From the NCBI GenBank assembly GCA_963693365.1, contig CAVNZM010000016.1:4836001-4900000 (forward strand): a DNA stretch of 64,000 nt, in the 5' to 3' direction. The notes under the pieces were generated by a model. It was not told the DNA's origin. It made no database searches and saw only the letters and a list, made by a program, of their open reading frames with translations. Within the stretch, counting starts at the first letter, position 1. Each line of letters begins with the position of its first letter. The position numbers were made by a program, and so were the translations under genes. Origin of the DNA: Amoebidium appalachense (lineage: Eukaryota > Ichthyosporea). This document shows, piece after piece, positions 26,760 through 62,040 of the stretch.

Positions 26760-29700
26760 AGGGGAAGACTGGCCGTTATTTCAGAGAAGAATATTAATAC
26801 ACTCCCAGAAAGCAGTATTGCTTGAGAGGTAGGAGTAAGAGCAAGTTTTGATGCATGCAACTTTTGCACACGTAAGCGCAAACGGCTTCACAAGCAGGCA
26901 CAGGTCATTTACCCCCCCCCCCCCCCCCCCCCCCCCCCCCTTCGAGTTAGCAAACTGACGATTATTGATTGATTCTTATCATAGGGCCATCCGCTTTTTT
27001 TTTTTAATATCTAAGTTTCAGAATCGGGAGTGATCATTTACAAGGCCTGGTTAAAGAAACAAGTACATGCGGTCAGCCTGCAGGTAGGCATGTATGCATT
27101 GGCTTATTCCTATTAGCCAGCACTTGCACGCTTTGTGTTCGGTTGTGTGGGTGTGGGTGTGTGGTGTTTTTTCAAAGTTTTTTTTTTTTTTTTGTCGAGG
27201 GGGAAGGGGGTCGGAGGGAGGGGGGGGGGGGGAGGGGGGGGGTCGGTGAGCATGCATGTATTTGCACGTACAGAAGGGCGCTAGGTCATGAAATTTTATG
27301 TACGTGTATAGATGTACGTCACGTTTGTGTTTGTGTTTGCAGTCGTTTTTGCTTGTAAAAAGATTTGTTTTCTGCCTGTGCCATAATGCAAGTATCCTGA
27401 GTACGTTTTCTATTATCAAGCATGTATCTACATCATTGAGAGTAGACTTTGACCGGCCCGGCCCAAGCCTTGCATGCAACAGCTTAAAAACTGTGGGATA
27501 TTACATGTCCGACTGCCTGTGCATATTTATGATGATAACTAGCCTAGTGTTTGTTGGTTTTTGTGTGTGTTGTGCTTGCCCAGATCCCTGCATGTGTTGC
27601 TGAGCGTGTGTGTGAGTGCCTATTTGTATTAACAGTTTGTGAGAGCGTGCAACCTCAGTGCAGGTATGTATACACCAGGGTGTGCGTTTAGATCTGCAGC
27701 AAAACCACTAATGCGATCCATACATTGTTTTTAGTTTTATGCTTTTGACGCTTTAGTAAGCCGATGCTACACGGTTCCACGTGCATGCACTTGTGTAGAG
27801 GAAAAGCACAATCATCGAGTGAAGGCACACGATCTTGGAACCTGTTAGAAACACAGTTATGTATGGAGATTGCTCGACGTAAAGCCTTTTATCATGGCTT
27901 ATTTAGGGCATCCTGGTCACCCAAGATCTAGATGTGTGTTCTGAAAGACCATACGATATTTTTGCTTCGATGGAAATCACTGGAAGCCCATTTAGTGACC
28001 CCCCCCAAAAAAACGGAAGCCGTTCATAACACAATTTCCTACGAGGGTTCACGATTGTGCAAAGGAAGGTGAACGAAGATAGAAACATACCTTTCATAGC
28101 ATTGGGCTATGCCGAAAACGAATCTGGTTGTCGATAGTGAGCTACGAGTTTCCTTCAAGCTTTGATGAGCCCGTGTGCCAATCACCTTAATTCAACACAA
28201 AAAGGAAAACCCCGATGTGCTTACAACAGCAAGGTTAAAACTCAATAACGATAATTTGTCACTGCTTTAAAGTTCGTGGTCCAAAAACGAGAGTTCTTCA
28301 AACAGCTGATTACCTGGTTGCGAAAGCCCAACACTATGTCACTAGATCTCGCGCGTGGCAGCTTATTTATGTAGTTAAAATGGGTACTGCATTCCACATT
28401 GTTGGCAACAGGTATGTTTTTGACTATAGAAATCGCCCATCAGCCGTTAGAAATCGGCCTTACGTTAGGAATCGTTGTGCACTCAAGCAAGTAGGTATGT
28501 GTATGTATGGGTCCGTTAGGGTGGACGGTGAGATGTAGCTAGATGTAGCTATGGCGGGAGGAGGCAGCAATGCTAACCGTCATTAGCAAAATAAATAAAT
28601 AATTTAGGATGAAACATATGTTTATAACTGCAGTTTATTCAATGCTCATTTACAGTAGTAAATAAGAATCATAAGATGTACCTAAAGTTTCCGTTTCTAA
28701 ATTTTGTTTTGATATGATTTTCGTTCAGGCAGCAAGTTCGGCTGGGATTCCAAAGCCGGTGCGTAGTAAGCCAATCGTCAGCTCTCAGCATAATGACGCT
28801 TTTATGCACATGACATTAAACCATAGGTGTCCTCTAAAGCTTTGCATATTTTATGCTTATGATTTAACTGATAAGTAAACTTGTTGATTGGTTTAATTAG
28901 CAGCAGACCGTTAAGCTGAAGTGGCGTCGCCAGTTTGTTCAGTTTGGAGCAGCGGACAGCGGACAGGAGTGAGGACTCAGCAGCAGCTGGCAACATGTTG
29001 ATGGTCGGCAGCGGTGGTGAGGCGGTTTTGAAGTTGCGAGCGTACGACCCCTGCATGCAGTGCATAATTTTTTGTAAAAAACAACAAAGTGAGATGAGGA
29101 TGGGCGAGGCAGCACATGCATGCACCCCTAGCTCTAGGCCTTCACCGGGCGGGGCCATCACATTCCCATTAAAAAAAATCTCAGGCTGCTGAATAAAATA
29201 CACCATGTATAGAGCTGTTCACTGACGCTTTCGAGCTCACACGGGGTACGCATGTATGCTAAGTTAAGAAAAACCACAGCCTTGTAGCAAATATTGTGCT
29301 GCTCTACTGAGATCTCCGCATCGACTGCAGTTGCGCGCATGCGCAGCACTAATATATTAGCGGGTTAACTCATTAATATCCCTAACTGTGCGTACATACA
29401 TGCACGTCACTACAAAAATTTAATGTTGTCCATTTTATGTACGTCTCTTGTGCGTCCGCTGGGACAAGAGTTCGTGACTCGTGCCACCCCAAGGCTCCGC
29501 GGTCGGCAAGCTTAGCCGTATTTGTGCAAAATCTGGGATTTTTGACACCCTTTACGGTCGTTTTTACTAGCATTTCCTTGTGCTTTTCACAAACACAAGG
29601 TTTTTTTGCAATTCAAACCCTAAGCGGCGGGCGGGTGAGTTTTGCCGCCAAAAGCAATCGAACCTTTTTAGGAAGGTGTTTGCACGGCTCACTGAGAGGA

Positions 29701-30056
29701 CTGTATGTTTGATTGACTTCTTTCTTGGTTTGTTTTGTTTTGTAGGGCCCGGATCCTTGGGTACTTACAGTCCCTTTTCTCCCTAAATGTAAGCTGAGGC
29801 ATGGTACTTGTATAATAACTTAAGGAAAGGCTAATATATTCCACACCAAGATAGAATAGAATATACAGTCGCGGCCAGTAACCAGGACACAGCGCACACT
29901 AAGTACATACAAGAAATCCCGCCACTCGGTTTGTAGCACGTTTGGGAACACTGATACCGTCTTTCTCCAAGGTAAATTGCCGATTTTCTGAGGACGATGC
30001 GCTTTAGTAGTTTTTCCGTGTTTTTAGCTGCACGGTGGTAGAGAGAGAGGGGGAAA

Positions 30057-30096
<40 letters not shown>

Positions 30097-30239
30097 GGAG
30101 AATTGTCTTTGGGGTTTTTGAGCTCTCCCTCGTGCCGTAACACTCTCGGTATCAAGTAACAGGCGTAACTCCTCTTTACTTCTAACACCTCTGGCTTTCA
30201 TTGCATACTTCTGTTGTCACGGTCACAGGATGCTCTTGA

Positions 30240-30281
<42 letters not shown>

Positions 30282-31236
30282 TTCCGCCCCCCCGCCTTCC
30301 ACCCCCCACCCCCACATACAAACACGCGTGCATGCACACACACTCGCACATGATACTGACACACAAAAGCATGCACAGGCATAGTTGCTTATGAGAAAAT
30401 ACGCATACACGCGCATCCATAATCATTTTTGCCAGAAAGGACACAGGCACGTCCATCTACCACTCAAGCATACGGCACAAACACTTACGGAAACACACAC
30501 ACCCACACACGCACGCGCTTGCACTCACGCACACACGCACTCACACAAACACGCACGTTCCGAGACTGGTGTTACGTAGTAATGTCGACGTGCAGCCGTG
30601 CACATTCTCAAGCACAAGCGTGTCTGTCAGTGTTGCATTAGTAATGTTTACATCTCCTCTCTCACAGCTGCTCTTGCTCATTTTCTGCACACATATTGCG
30701 TTTTCCCTACACGCCCCACGCCACTTTGTGTGGAGCTCCCTTTCCCGCCTTGTCTGTGTGTTCTATGTGCTTGCCTTGTTCCCTTTGTCCAAAGACTGCA
30801 GGTTTGAAACTTCTCTCCTTCAATATGTGTTTGTGTTGTTTTTTTGTTGCTTCACTCTGTCTCTCGTCTCTCCCACCTCCCCCTTCCTCCCCCCCCCCCC
30901 CCCCTCCCCTCCGTCTCCCCCCCCCCCCCCCCCCCCCCCCCCCCCTTTGCGCACACAAGAAGGGGGGGGGAAATCAGGGAAGGGAAAAGAAAAAAAGAAA
31001 GAAAGCAAAAAAAAGGTTAGGCAGACGCTGTTCCATATTTGGGATGAACATGATATAAGAAACAAAGATACCTAAAAGCGGGAGCAGAGCCGAGAAGGGG
31101 TTTTTAGTACTTTTTTTTTTTTTAAATGAGAGGGCACCTATCCCTCTTGCACGAGCTTGGGGTCATTGCCCCCATCCCTCATCCTCACATCACATGCCCA
31201 CTCATCAACCTCCCCTCTGCTTCTGAACAGGGCACC
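26760..31236. other. divergent intergenic region with no recognisable gene
   Basis: Mostly normal-complexity, AT-moderate DNA between two divergently transcribed genes. Open frames at 28802-29206 (minus) and 29437-29712 (plus) have no recognisable features. C or G tracts lie at 26,911-26,940, 30,058-30,095, 30,243-30,280 and 30,888-30,945. It may hold both promoters. Confidence 0.4.
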
Positions 31237-38244
<7,008 letters not shown>

Positions 38245-38287
38245 CCCCCCCCCCCCCCCCCCCCCCCCCTCATTACTCATTCCTCGG

Positions 38288-38322
<35 letters not shown>

Positions 38323-38360
38323 AAATGGGAGGGGGCGGTCCTTGGTGATTGTAGACAGCA

Positions 38361-38409
<49 letters not shown>

Positions 38410-38499
38410 CCCCCACCCCCTCTCAATCTCTTCCTTTCTCACCCTCAACCTCCTCTTCCCCCTCCCCCCCCCCCCCTCCTTTTTTTTTTTCCAGTGCAG

Positions 38500-53365
<14,866 letters not shown>

Positions 53366-53783
53366 TTGCAAAAGAAGAGAGAGCGGGAGGAAAAAGTCCT
53401 GCATGTTTCCTTTATCGTTTCCTGTTTTGCAGACAGGGAAGATGGCTATGTTCAAGTTACCACTTTCCTAGAAACCGTGCCGAAAGGCTAGGGAAAAGAG
53501 CAAAAGAGCGACCAGGGGGAGGGGGGGGGGGGGGGGGGGGGGGGAGCGGGCTAATGTAGCAGACTAGACCTTTTGTGTGTAAATGGATGAAAAACGTCAC
53601 AACGGTATTCGTATGTAATAATGTTCGAAACGTAAGAAGAATGGACTTGGCCGGTTGTAGGGAAAAGTTTAGGACTGAAAGTATGTCGGGTTGTATGTTT
53701 GCTTATAGTCGATTCTGGGAGTTAATTCTCTTTCTTTCTTCCTTTTCTTTTTTTCCCCCCCAATGTCCCACACACGCGTCACC

Positions 53784-53847
<64 letters not shown>

Positions 53848-53848
53848 A

Positions 53849-53882
<34 letters not shown>

Positions 53883-54417
53883 AGGCTCTTTTTGGTCGGC
53901 CAGGACTATGGGCATCGTGTTGGGAAAGACATTGTTATAGACAATTATATTAGAGAGCTTGTTATAATAAGCATACATGTACGTAAGTATAAATTAATAA
54001 GGATGTGTCACTGACATGATAAGTGACTGTGTTGAGATTTGTATTGTTCGGCATTGTTACAAAGTGTGTGTGTATAATTAATCGCACACGAAATAAAATA
54101 TTAGATTGCTGATAAGATATCGGGCAGCCTCAGGCTATATGCATGAGCTGGGAGTCTTTGTTCGGAACCTCGAGCTCACAAATATATACACTGTGCCAAA
54201 CAAACTTGGTGACGAGCAGATTTAAATTTGGTGATTAGGGGGGCACCGCTATGGGCTCGAATGATAGCTCTACTGTTGCCCTGCCTCCTTTTTAATTGTC
54301 AGAACCGTACGAATAGCAGGCACATTCGAGTTCCCCATCAACATTTGCAACATTGCATGGGCACCCATACCACGCCACAGCACTGGTTGGATATATATGC
54401 ATAGGCACATTGGGAAA

Positions 54418-54449
<32 letters not shown>

Positions 54450-54558
54450 GGGGGGGGGGGGAGAGGAGGGGGGGGGGGGGGGGGGAAGGGGGCTCGAGGG
54501 GAGGGAGGGGGAGGTGGGAAGGGACAAGTGGCGCGGGTCACTGAGGTGAGAAGCCTAA

Positions 54559-54591
<33 letters not shown>

Positions 54592-55271
54592 TGATGGCTC
54601 AGTTCGAGTCACACGAACACGAACCCTATATAGCTGTCTGTCTAATATTAGTTGATCGTTTTATTATGATCTTTTGACATAGTTGCCGTATACTGTAGTA
54701 CAGTACTTTTTGCTTCTTCGTGACCTAGCCTTATACGAGGCTATCATGGTGATAATGTCAGTAATACAAAATTACCATGTGACCATGTACATAAACCGTG
54801 CAGGTGGTTTCCCCCCTCGAGTTCCCCGAAAACAGTTACGGTATATACTGGGGGCGAGCCATGTTGACCTGACTGAGAAAATGAGTGGAACTTAACGTAT
54901 GTACATAATTTTGACTTGTTAATTACCGTTAGTTTTCAATTCGTTTGTTATAAAAAGGGACCTGACAGGACTGCTTACGTAGCACGAATAGGATTATAAT
55001 TGTGCCCAGGTGACAATTCGCTGATGACTTAGCTACTGCAAAACGAGGCAGGTTAACGTTGGGGCAAGCCTGGGGGGAGCAAACCCACGCGGCCGGCACG
55101 TATAAAACCTAAAATCTGCTGTCACATCTGTTCAGCTGCACTGTCTCTCTGCTCTCTGCATCAAAATCTTACATTCTTCTCGTGATGTCCCTTCTCGTGA
55201 TGTCCCATCTGCTCAGCTGCACTGTCTCTCTGCTCTCTGCATCAAAATCTTACATTGTTCTCGTAATCCAT

Positions 55272-55307
<36 letters not shown>

Positions 55308-55584
55308 CCTGCCCTTCTTCACTGGGTTTTATTAGTCTGGATACATAACTTCGGCTTAAACTCCCACAAAAACATGGTGGCTTTTTGTGCAGCAACCTGA
55401 GTCTCAGAGCTACAGCAACTGCATTAATTTTGCAACCTGCACAAGAAGGTTCACGGTGTACAAAGCATTCGTTATTTTCGTCGGTCTTTGTCCATTAACC
55501 GGTGGCACGAAAAGAGCTTCCACATTATGTGCCCAAACACAACACAAACACACCGCAAAAAAAAAAAAAGAAAAGAATAAAAAC
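53366..55584. other. intergenic region between membrane gene and BTB gene
   Basis: G tracts at 53,520-53,545, 53,787-53,880, 54,419-54,490 and 54,561-54,590; the rest is AT-rich and non-coding. A TATAAAA-like box at 54,949 and an 81-bp-spaced direct duplication (cagctgcactgtctctctgc at 55,133 and 55,214) lie upstream of the BTB gene, followed by a T tract at 55,273-55,306. Confidence 0.5.
54092..54097 (+). terminator. possible poly(A) signal for the polytopic membrane gene
   Basis: AATAAA occurs about 730 bases after the TAG in AT-rich sequence. The distance is long, so assignment is tentative. Confidence 0.25.
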
Positions 55585-56550
55585 ATGGCCGCGCTCAACG
55601 ACGAATTCAAAACTGCCACAGCCTCCTTTGAAACACTTCTGGCCAAGATTGCAGAAGAAAGACGTTTGCTCGAGGAGAGAGAGACAATCTGGGCCAATAT
55701 GGAGTCTAACTCGACACCAGCAACCTGGCCGACCCCATCACCCTCAACGTAGGAGGCACCCACTTTGCCCTCACCCTCAAGGACCTGACCAACAAGCCGG
55801 GCTCCGATTTTCCGCTATGTTTTCGGGCCGGTGGGATGCAAAAGTGGACAAAAACGGAGCATTTTTCATCAACAGAAGCCCGCTGGTGTTTCATTATGTG
55901 GCTGATCACCTTAGGGGGCGGGATATCCCTGTGAACCTACTACCACCCATCGAAAGGAGGCTTCTTGGTGATGACGCGGAGTTTTATCGTTTGGATTGGC
56001 TGAGTGAAGAACTGAACCCCAAACACGTTGACGTCATTGGAGAGGTCAGGTTTATGGCCAACATGACACCACAACACGTCACCCTATCGAGTGACGGTCG
56101 CAAAGCAACTAAAACCAGCGGTGAAGAAGGCTTTAATACCATCGTTGTGGGTTCCGTAATGGCTTGGCCTGACCTTGGTTTTTCGGAGGTTTGTGTCAAG
56201 TTTATATCTCCAACTTACGTGAGAGACTGTTCGATGATTGGGTTGGCTCCCTCACAGGCAATTATTGCAGCGGCTGCATCTGGAACTGCCACATACACCA
56301 CGTGTGGGTGGTATGTGCACACAGGCAAAGGTTGTCTTTATGGTCTGAACGGGACCTCGGGTAGAATGTACATGAACAATACAGCGCCCAGCGGGGCCAG
56401 GTGAGCATTCGTCTGCACCGTGGCGGGACGGTGTCGTTTGTAGTCAATGGAACTGACTATGGGACGGCATGCACTGTTCCTACCGGCCAGCAGTACCGAG
56501 TGGCTGTTGTGCCTTACCATGTCGCCACCAGTATGGAGTTGCTCGAGTAG
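55585..56550 (+). CDS. BTB/T1 (KCTD-type) protein, intronless, broken by three frameshifts
   Basis: From ATG 55585 the frame encodes an alpha-helical Glu-rich start (LLAKIAEERRLLEERE). The T1/BTB core follows in two frames: ITLNVGGTHFALTLKDLTNK, then FSAMFSGRWDAKVDKNGAFF and FHYVADHLRGRDIPVNLLPP. A C-terminal region of about 180 residues follows and ends with a strand (GTVSFVVNGTDYGTA) reminiscent of SPRY-like folds. Homology runs continuously across three breaks, near 55708, 55810 and 56396. Each needs one extra base to restore the frame (frames 1, 0, 2, 1 in order). With the breaks ignored the product would be about 322 residues, stopping at 56548-56550. KCTD proteins form oligomeric adaptors, often for cullin-3 ligases. 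The gene is intronless in an intron-rich region. It is either a decayed copy, perhaps a processed pseudogene, or carries sequencing errors. An AATAAA at 56681 could serve as poly(A) signal. Confidence 0.78.
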
Positions 56551-56609
56551 ATGAAACACCAGGAAGTATGTTTCTTCTTTTATTTATTTTTTGTGGTCCC
56601 CCCCCCCCC

Positions 56610-56646
<37 letters not shown>

Positions 56647-57624
56647 ACAAAAAATAAATAAGTAACCAAAAAAATAAAAAAATAAAGCATTTGAAATTCC
56701 TTCTTTGTTTCTTTGTTTGTTTCTTTCTTTTTGCAATTGAAATTTCTTTCTTTGTTTCTTTCTTTCTTTTTCATTTTCATTTTTCATTTTCTTTCTTTCT
56801 TTTTCTTTTTTTTGTTTTGGTTTGTTTTGTTTCCCCCCCTCCCCCCCGTCCCCCCCTCCAGTTCCTTTCGAAGTCTTTTCTATTTTTTTTTTCGAGATAC
56901 ACATCAAATTTCAACAGAATACACACGTGCACAGTACGACTCAGTCTGCCAGCATATGTACATCTGATAGTATTTGTATGGTGCATAACACAGGCTGCAA
57001 TACCGTTTGGTCTTACTACTGATCATGACTCAATAGCTAATAAATTATAACCACCTTTAGGGTTACACTTTTACGGCAGTTTCTCTTTCCGTCTTTCATT
57101 ACAAAACCAGTAACATTATTAACTATGCCATGTATGCACCAATGTGGGTTTGAAGATCATGTCACTGAGCCGCCAGTGGTTGCTTTAGAGGGGTCACCCG
57201 CAACCGGTAAATATGTGTAAATATATGTAGTATATGGTGTAAATATTCGGCGAATCAACGAATATATGTAACTTAATAAATCTCATACAACTTGTAGGCG
57301 ACCCCTCTTTGGGGCTACCAGCAGTGCCATCTTTAGAAGATTTTCGACTGGGCTTCAACACGTGGACGACCTTGGCTACGAACATACACCCCAGGCCGAT
57401 GATTTATCGTTGCAATCGGTCGAGTATTACAGTCTTGTAACAGTTGTCACGCAACGGTGTGTGCAATACTTCGGGATTCCTTGAAAGTGGTGCGTGCCAC
57501 ACATGTGTCAAACGCCTTTCTGTGTGTTTGTGTTTGTCAGCGAGAGAGAGAGAGTCAGAGAGAGAGCCCCTCGGACAGGGGGTCGGGGAGAGAGCCTCGC
57601 GGGGCAGGGGGGGGGGGGGGGGAG

Positions 57625-57930
<306 letters not shown>

Positions 57931-57948
57931 TGTGTGTGTGTGTTGGAG

Positions 57949-58377
57949 GGCCCAACCACATCGGCTGAGTCAACATGCTCCGAGCAGAATTGTTCTGCAA
58001 ACTAGCAGAATTATTCTGTAAAAAGCAGAAGAATTCAGCTAAAAGCAGAATTATTCAGCAAAAGCAGAATTATTCAGCAAAAGCAGAATCAATCTGCTAG
58101 AAGCAGATTTATTCCGCCAAAAGCAGCATTATTCCGCTAAAAGCAGGATCATTCTGCTGTTGAAAGCAGATTAATTCTGCCTTTTGCGGAATAATTCTGC
58201 TAAAAGCAGAGTGATTCTGCTTTTGCGGAATAATTCTGCGAAAAGCAGAATAATTCTGCTTAAGGTAGAGTGGTAATTCTGCTTTTTGCAGAATAATTAT
58301 GCTTTTTGCAGAATAATTCGGCTTCTGCATGATAATTCTGCTTTGTGCAAGTTGACTCTGCCGATGTGGCTGGGGCC
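57949..58377. mobile_element. foldback (MITE-like) element with 26-bp terminal inverted repeats
   Basis: Left end ggcccaaccacatcggctga (57949 on) is matched by its reverse complement at 58351-58377 with three mismatches or gaps. The interior is built from 17-20-bp units around agcagaattattc on the left half and gaataattctgct on the right, so the whole element can fold into one long hairpin. Possible 6-bp target duplication TGTTGG lies just outside each end. No coding sequence, so non-autonomous if mobile. Confidence 0.7.
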
Positions 58378-58602
58378 TTGTTGGGGGAAGGGGGGGGGGG
58401 GGGGGGGGGGGGGGGAGGGGGGAGGGGGGGGGGGGGGGGGGGGGGGATTAGGCGGGAATGAGGTTTGAGGTATATTTTTTGAATTTAAAGAATATTGTAA
58501 TTGATGTGCAGCACTGTGGCACAAGAGTGACCAATAAAGGTCGCCGAGAAGGCCGGTGGTGTTACAGGTGGGGTCCCCTCACATGCATGGGCACAAACGA
58601 GT

Positions 58603-58603
<1 letters not shown>

Positions 58604-58680
<77 letters not shown>
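58604..58680. repeat. CA microsatellite
   Basis: About 38 CA units. The region 58,681-59,621 is otherwise AT-rich, non-coding spacer with an A tract (58,748-58,772) and TA-rich short repeats (59,330-59,600, gtaagatatac-like). Confidence 0.9.
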
Positions 58681-58682
<2 letters not shown>

Positions 58683-59621
58683 CGTCACGACATTGTCACA
58701 ATATGTACATTTTTGTGTACAGGACTTAGTGGGCTCCTAATAAATCAAAAAAAAAAAAAAAAAAAAAAAAAAAGGAATATAAACAGCTGGGAAATTACCC
58801 CCCAAGAGTGCCAAATGGTTTCGAAATCACGTCGCACCTCAGCGGCATGTGTGTGTGTGTGTGCACGTGTGCATGGGGGGGGAGGGGGGAAGGGGCCCCA
58901 GGGGGGGGGGGGGGGGGGGGGGAAGGGGATCTAATAGCACTTTAGTAAAAAACCCACAGGCGTATGCAGTGGGTGCAGAGCATTAGGCGAAAGCTCATAT
59001 ACAGTCGACTGTCACATATCACACTGCCGTAAATTTAAAGGTCAAATTCGTGAGATGTGATTGGACTAAATCAAAAGCAAAAACTTGCCCCGATTTGTCA
59101 ATGGTTGGCAGGCAGGCGCCTGCCGGTAGTTTACTTGCTCCATGTCATGGGTAGGTGTTGCCGTTTAGTGTTATTGCCTATGAGTCTCAGAGTCTAATCG
59201 GTTATGATTTTGCGTTATCGCTAAGATCACCTGCCCTGCAGGCAAATAGTATACATAAACATATATCTTATTGTAATTTATGCCATCAGGGCCTATATAT
59301 TTCCTTAAATCTAGCCAGTCAAAGTTAGATATACGCGATACAACTACAGTAAGATATAAACTGAACAAGTGATACACACGATCTTAGTGAGACATACAGA
59401 ACATAAGTAAGATATACGGCATATGAATAACATATATTTAGTAAGGTATATGTAGGGCCCCCTTTCGTAAAAACGGGTTTTGGAGTTTCCTTATATCATA
59501 ATGGAACAGAGATGCACGGCAAATAAGTAAGAAATACGTGAGATACATGGTATATACGGGATATAGTATAAAGAAAGAAAATGTATCTAATAGATAGTAT
59601 GAAGAAAATACACACAACGGG

Positions 59622-61073
59622 TCATTCAAACAACTGTATATGGCACGGTCTACAGTAGTATTTACCCTCCTTCTCCAAATGGTTTGTAGTCACCAGGTTC
59701 TTAGCGCACCTATTGCAGTTGAAGTGTTCCTTGTGGAAGTGTTTCCCTCCCAGTGCCGTGACGTATGCTCCAAATAGCGGTTGGTTGCACTGTGTGCACA
59801 GAGTACCCCGTCTCTGTGTTTTTTGGTGTGGGCGAGCCGGAGTCAGAATATGATCCCCCCCCCCCCCCCCCCCCCCCCCCCTCCCCCCTCCTCCCCCCCT
59901 TCGCTTTTGGTGTGAATGAGCAAGAGTCCGAACATGATCCCCCCCCCCCCCCCCCCCCCCCCCCCCTCTTCCCTTTCTCGTTGAACACTCGGTATCCAGT
60001 AAGAAAAAGAAAAAATTGGGATGTCTCCTGATCCCCCTCCCCCCCCCTCCCCCCCCCCCCCTCTCCCTCCCTTCTCGGTCAACACACAAAAAAAGTTAAA
60101 AAAAAATAAAGAAAAGACTGGGATGTTTCAACACCCCCCATCATCACCACCACCACCAACAACAGCAAAACACACACACGCACGCACACTCAGGTGGCGG
60201 AACATATCAAACTGAAAAAACTGAAAAACTGAAAGCTGTTTTTCCTGTGTGTTCTTCAGGGTATGAGTCAGTGTATGTGCCTTTGTGCATGTGTTTTGGG
60301 ACATGGGAAGTGTGTGTGTGTGTGTGTGTCTGTGTGTGTTGAGTGAGTGAGTGAGTGAGTGTGTGTGTGTGTGCGCGCACACACACCTGTGTGCATTAAG
60401 GTTGAGTGTGCGTGTGTGTGTGTTCGGGGGGGGAAGGGGGGGGGGGGGGGGGAGGGAGGGAGGGGGTTGGGATGGTGAAAAAAATAAACAAAGCAGATAT
60501 AAATACAAAACGAAACAAAAAGGGGGCAACACACACACATCCGTCCTTAAACAACCACATGTGCATACATAACCGACCGAAGAAGAAGGAGGGGAGGGGG
60601 GAGGGAGACGGAGGGGGAGGGGGAATATCACCAAAAACAGTACATAACCATAAGAGACCAAAGGCAATGAACGTGAAACACCAACTCGTGGTTACGCCAA
60701 AATTTTAATAAGAAAGGGAAATTTCACCTTGTGGTGGTCGAATTGGCACAGAAAATCCCCGTCGGCTTCGACAAATTCATCCGTGAGGGGGGTTTTACAG
60801 TCTTTGCACCGGAAGCAATCCGGGTGAAAAAAAATCCCCACTGCCTCCAGCGACTCACCCTGTAGAACCCCCTTACATCCAAAACATTTTGAAGCAAAAA
60901 TGTTGTTGAAATCATCTTCGCAGTATGCCTGAATGGTGGGCAAGGATCAGTGAAATGTTCATTCCTCTCACCCCCCTCTTTCCCCCCATATCTCCCAGTA
61001 ACGGCCGTGGTTGGTGTGTGTGGGTGCGCTTTTGTTGGTGTGTGTTTGTGTGTGTGTGTGTGTGTCTGTGTCT

Positions 61074-61168
<95 letters not shown>

Positions 61169-62040
61169 CGTGTGCGTGTGTGTGTGTGTGGGGGGGGGGA
61201 GGGAAGGGGGAAGAGAGGGGAGAACAGATTGCATTATAGAGGAATTCATTCATAACGGAGAACAGAATGCAGAGTGGGGGCTGGGGGGAGAGGGGGGAAG
61301 GGGGGGGAATGGGGTCCTTAGTAGCAAAAGGGTGGGGGGGGGGGGGGGGGGGGGAGGGGAGGGGAGGGGGGGGGGGGGGGGGGGGGGGGGGGTAGTTCCA
61401 GGAGGAAGAGGGGAGGCAGTGCCGTGACAGTCGACTAACCAAAAAATCGACGTCCAACATATTGACCCTAAAACATGCCACCCATTGTTTTCAGAGGCTG
61501 GAAAATCTCTTGCGTGTGTGTGGGCACAGGGGCGCTCATGTGTATGTCATATCCAGGATGTGCATGTGCCCAGCCGCCCGTGTGTGGTGTGCGTATGTGT
61601 GCGTGTGTGTGCGTGCGTGCGTGTGTGCGTGAACCTGTGCGTGCGCAAGCGTGTACATGGACACGGTGTGTGTGCATGTGTGTGTATGCGCGCGTATACG
61701 TGTGCGTGGTAAGTGTGCGAGAGCATCTATGCTGAACGTGTAGTGGACCCCCGTCAGAAGCGGGAGGTGGGGGGTTAAGACGGTGGAGAGGAGGAGGGGG
61801 GGGGGGGGGGGGGGGTTATACCTCTCCCTCATGTTCGACAAAAACCCCATCAGGAAATTCGTTCCCGCACTGCTTGCACACGAAATGTTCCGGATGCCAC
61901 ACCCTGCCCAGAGCACTAAGACATCCGTCTGTGATTGGTTCGTTGCAGTGTGCGCACAGGGTGCCAGTTACCACCCCGTAGTGCACGCTGCAATATGATT
62001 GGCCGTCGTGCTCGTAGAAGCCGGTGGCTTCTGGGTCGTT
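59622..62040 (-). CDS. paxillin-like LIM-domain protein, C-terminal part
   Basis: Three exons join in phase 0: 62040-61822, 60928-60728 and 59813-59622 (TGA), giving the last 203 residues. They contain the end of one LIM domain (FYEHDGQSYCSVHY) and three full ones. LIM b has CAHC, WHPEHFVCKQC and YCEDD. LIM c has CFGC, FHPDCFRCKDC and CQFD. LIM d has CTQC, FHKEHFNCNRC and YYCRPC, ending in HIQLFE. All zinc-ligand spacings are intact. The short linkers between LIMs and the RRGTLC lead into the last LIM match the paxillin/Hic-5/leupaxin family, adaptors of integrin adhesions and the actin cytoskeleton. Four tandem LIMs at the extreme C-terminus fit that family. The first half of LIM a and the expected N-terminal LD motifs were not found between 62,041 and the window end, so the gene probably extends beyond it. 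Confidence 0.88.
61040..61190. repeat. TG microsatellite in LIM-gene intron
   Basis: About 65 TG units with CTG/CG interruptions, followed by G tracts to about 61,392. Confidence 0.92.

Noticed and set aside
28802-29206. 134-residue minus-strand frame in normal-complexity DNA
   Set aside because: No domain, signal or splice context; amino acid composition looks random. Left as intergenic.
29437-29712. 91-residue plus-strand frame
   Set aside because: No recognisable motif, overlapping open frames on the same strand, no promoter or poly(A) context.
61370-61500. Possible extra LIM exon on the minus strand
   Set aside because: The flanking LIM exons (61822 to 60928) already join in phase in mid-domain, and this stretch has no zinc-ligand pattern.
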